From NCBI GenBank assembly GCA_034110565.1, contig JAWUYY010000026.1, positions 1 through 13,334 on the forward strand: DNA of 13,334 bases, in the 5' to 3' direction. Shown here piece by piece: positions 13,167 to 13,334 of this stretch. Origin of the DNA: Bermanella sp034110565. GTDB taxonomy: Bacteria > Pseudomonadota > Gammaproteobacteria > Pseudomonadales > Oceanobacteraceae. Under the pieces are notes generated by a model that saw only the letters and a list, made by a program, of their open reading frames with translations, was not told the origin of the DNA and did no database searches. The translations under genes were made by a program, and so were the position numbers. The stretch's first letter is position 1; each line of letters starts with the position of its first letter.

Positions 13167-13334
13167 TCAATACCCTTTTAAAACAGTAAATTTATCAATT
13201 ACCTCATTGTTAATATTCTTAAAATAAAAATCTGCGTGATCTTCATAAAAAGTACCGAACATAGCGCCGTATGTGGCATCTTGAGTTTCGGTATAGATAC
13301 TTGCCCACCAATCCCCACTGCGTTCTTGATCACG
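13167..13334 (-). CDS. C-terminal part of an unrecognised protein (partial)
   Basis: An open minus-strand frame of 55 residues enters from the right edge and ends at TGA 13169-13167. It is aromatic and acidic: it begins RDQERSGDWWASIYTETQD and continues with ATYGAMFGTFYEDHADFYF before a basic VIDKFTVLKGY tail. The absence of stops and the protein-like composition support it as real coding sequence. I recognise no family, and its N-terminus is outside the window. Its stop lies 7 bp from repeat R copy 2, just as the transposase stop lies close to R copy 1. Confidence 0.65.
   Translation of the reverse strand, partial: RDQERSGDWWASIYTETQDATYGAMFGTFYEDHADFYFKNINNEVIDKFTVLKGY

Overview
The window looks like a chromosomal segment of a moderately AT-rich gammaproteobacterium, probably marine and of the Oceanospirillales/Pseudomonadales type. 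The evidence is protein style, serA divergent from a D-2-hydroxyglutarate dehydrogenase (an arrangement known from Pseudomonas), and gammaproteobacterial-style B12 transport and fumarylacetoacetase-family (FAH-family) proteins. The species cannot be fixed from the sequence alone.

Layout. (1) 2-148: 3' end of a probable malic enzyme, then a strong terminator. (2) 373-1327, minus strand: a two-gene unit of a predicted lipoprotein followed, with an 8-bp overlap, by a small cysteine enzyme of L,D-transpeptidase/DUF2778 type. It resembles an effector-immunity pair. (3) 1475-7352: a vitamin B12 locus. A good sigma70-type promoter, a cobalamin riboswitch and a possible attenuator lead into a small hydrophobic ORF, then cbiB, btuD, btuC, cobC/cobD, btuF and cobO/btuR, all overlapping or nearly touching, closed by a bidirectional terminator. 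The operon pairs the inner-membrane corrinoid importer (BtuCDF) with corrinoid adenosylation (CobO) and attachment of the aminopropanol arm (CobC/CobD making aminopropanol phosphate, CbiB attaching it). When B12 is plentiful the riboswitch should lower expression of all of these. No btuB receptor gene is present.

(4) 7392-10254: serA (minus) and a FAD-dependent D-2-hydroxyglutarate dehydrogenase (plus) diverge from a 238-bp intergenic region that contains two elaborate inverted-repeat structures. The two enzymes form a metabolic couple: SerA can make D-2-hydroxyglutarate, and the dehydrogenase removes it. (5) 10355-11302: a YcgM-like FAH-family hydrolase, a small two-helix membrane protein and a terminator. 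GC-rich hairpins lie between the genes.

(6) 11328-13334: an accessory, AT-rich region. A 42-bp sequence (L) and a ~153-bp sequence (R) each occur twice in the order L-x-R ... L-y-R, flanking a REP-associated-type HUH transposase gene (minus) that appears to start at a CTG codon. The first L-R interval carries a 77-residue ORF whose last residues are encoded by R; the second holds only 58 bp. The window ends inside an unrecognised minus-strand gene that abuts the second R copy. The L-x-R modules and the transposase are the least explained part of the window.
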